Part shown: positions 6,341 to 6,976 of the stretch, piece after piece
Position numbering within the stretch: the stretch's first letter is position 1
Layout: every line of letters begins with the position of its first letter
NCBI GenBank assembly: GCA_012962595.1
Contig: DTXE01000476.1
Coordinates: forward strand, 1-6,976
Length of the DNA: 6,976 bases
Origin: Syntrophaceae bacterium
GTDB lineage: Bacteria > Desulfobacterota > DTXE01
Direction of reading: 5' to 3'
Translations under genes and position numbers: made by a program
Notes under the pieces: model-generated
Told to the model about the DNA's origin: nothing
The model's input: only the letters and a program-made list of their open reading frames with translations
Database searches by the model: none

Positions 6341-6976
6341 CTACTTCCACAGATATTGCTTCTCAACATCCTTATGTAATCTGAACTTAATCACGCATTC
6401 TGCCAGATTATGGCCCACTATTCGGATATTATCCAGATTGGGCTCTCCCATTCCTGCTTGTGCACAATAATTCAAATAACCTATATTAGCAAAGTCCACC
6501 CCCATAACTGCTACAGCTACCCTATCTGCTGCCAGGAAATCATTACTTACAATGGCCACTCTGGCGTCCACAGGGTCGCCGGCTATGGGACCATCTCCTT
6601 CCATCCCCTCAAATCCATCTATCATAGCTAGATCAGGTCTTATTCTTTGAGCCATAGAGAACAGGTTGAAGTTGATTTGTCTTATCCCTTGATGAACCTT
6701 TGGTTTATCATTTCTTAGAGGTGCACCCATAACTACATTTTTCAGTGATAGTGTGGCTACAACTGTATCATGGGTTTTCAATACCGCTGCAGAAATAAGA
6801 TAAATATTAGGGTCAAGTACCAGTTTAGATACCCTGATAGGCAATGGATGTAGATTCTTATCAAGGATAAATAATGTCTTGTAACCACAGTCATCCAGAT
6901 CACAAAATGTCACATCATATCCCTTTAGGCATTCTTTATAGCCAAAGTTCTCAAATCCTACTTCTGCTCTTGCAAA
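6341..6976 (-). CDS. DUF362 domain protein, C-terminal part (5' end outside window)
   Basis: The frame is open to the window edge without a start being required, so the 211 visible residues are the C-terminal part of a longer protein; the GTG at 6913 is not a convincing start because the homologous pattern continues upstream of it (FENFGYKECLKGYDV). Numbered from the edge, typical DUF362 motifs appear in order: LKTHD (66-70), SLKNVVMG (77-84), a His at 95, IDGFEGMEGDGP (119-130) and a final region with AADRVAVAVMGVD (149-161) and GMGEP. Three cysteines at 16, 25 and 30 are not spaced like a ferredoxin cluster. DUF362 proteins are of largely unknown biochemistry and are often encoded near iron-sulfur or envelope genes, so no function is assigned. 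The gene is followed after 31 bases by the glycosidase-like gene on the same strand. Confidence 0.82.
   Translation of the reverse strand, partial: FARAEVGFENFGYKECLKGYDVTFCDLDDCGYKTLFILDKNLHPLPIRVSKLVLDPNIYLISAAVLKTHDTVVATLSLKNVVMGAPLRNDKPKVHQGIRQINFNLFSMAQRIRPDLAMIDGFEGMEGDGPIAGDPVDARVAIVSNDFLAADRVAVAVMGVDFANIGYLNYCAQAGMGEPNLDNIRIVGHNLAECVIKFRLHKDVEKQYLWK

Overview
The window shows a bacterial chromosome segment of moderate G+C with tightly packed genes, bacterial-type Shine-Dalgarno sequences and sigma70-like promoters. The gene content is an SbcD/SbcC-like pair, a secreted SH3b protein, a PAS-GGDEF diguanylate cyclase, a secreted TIM-barrel glycosidase-like protein and a DUF362 protein. 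It fits a Gram-negative environmental bacterium, and Desulfobacterota or a similar anaerobic lineage is my best guess. That placement is an impression from gene style and not a demonstrated assignment. There are no RNA genes, CRISPR arrays, insertion sequences or other mobile-element signs.

Left part (1-3548, plus strand): a two-gene unit joined by an ATGA stop/start overlap. The first gene, cut by the window edge, is an SbcD/Mre11/YhaO-like metallophosphoesterase. The second is an 827-residue SbcC/Rad50/YhaN-like ABC ATPase whose coiled coil is interrupted by a two-helix transmembrane hairpin and has no CxxC zinc hook. The pair probably forms a membrane-tethered nuclease-ATPase complex acting on DNA ends. 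Both partners carry non-canonical residues at conserved positions: GTHD for GNHD in the nuclease, and Arg for the first Gly of Walker A in the ATPase.

Middle part (3549-5262): two convergent genes whose stop codons are separated by one base. The plus-strand gene encodes a small exported protein with two SH3b repeats. The minus-strand gene encodes a PAS-GGDEF diguanylate cyclase with an intact active site (GGEEF) and an inhibitory I-site (RRVD). Each has a TTGACA promoter, and each has a perfect 14-bp palindrome with the same 10-bp core, TTCAATTGAA, around the predicted transcription start. The two genes therefore look like members of one small regulon under a single dimeric regulator. This is the most interesting non-coding signal in the window.

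Right part (5263-6976, minus strand): a DUF362 protein, cut by the right window edge, followed after 31 bases by a secreted TIM-barrel glycoside-hydrolase-like protein. The two are probably co-transcribed from a promoter outside the window.
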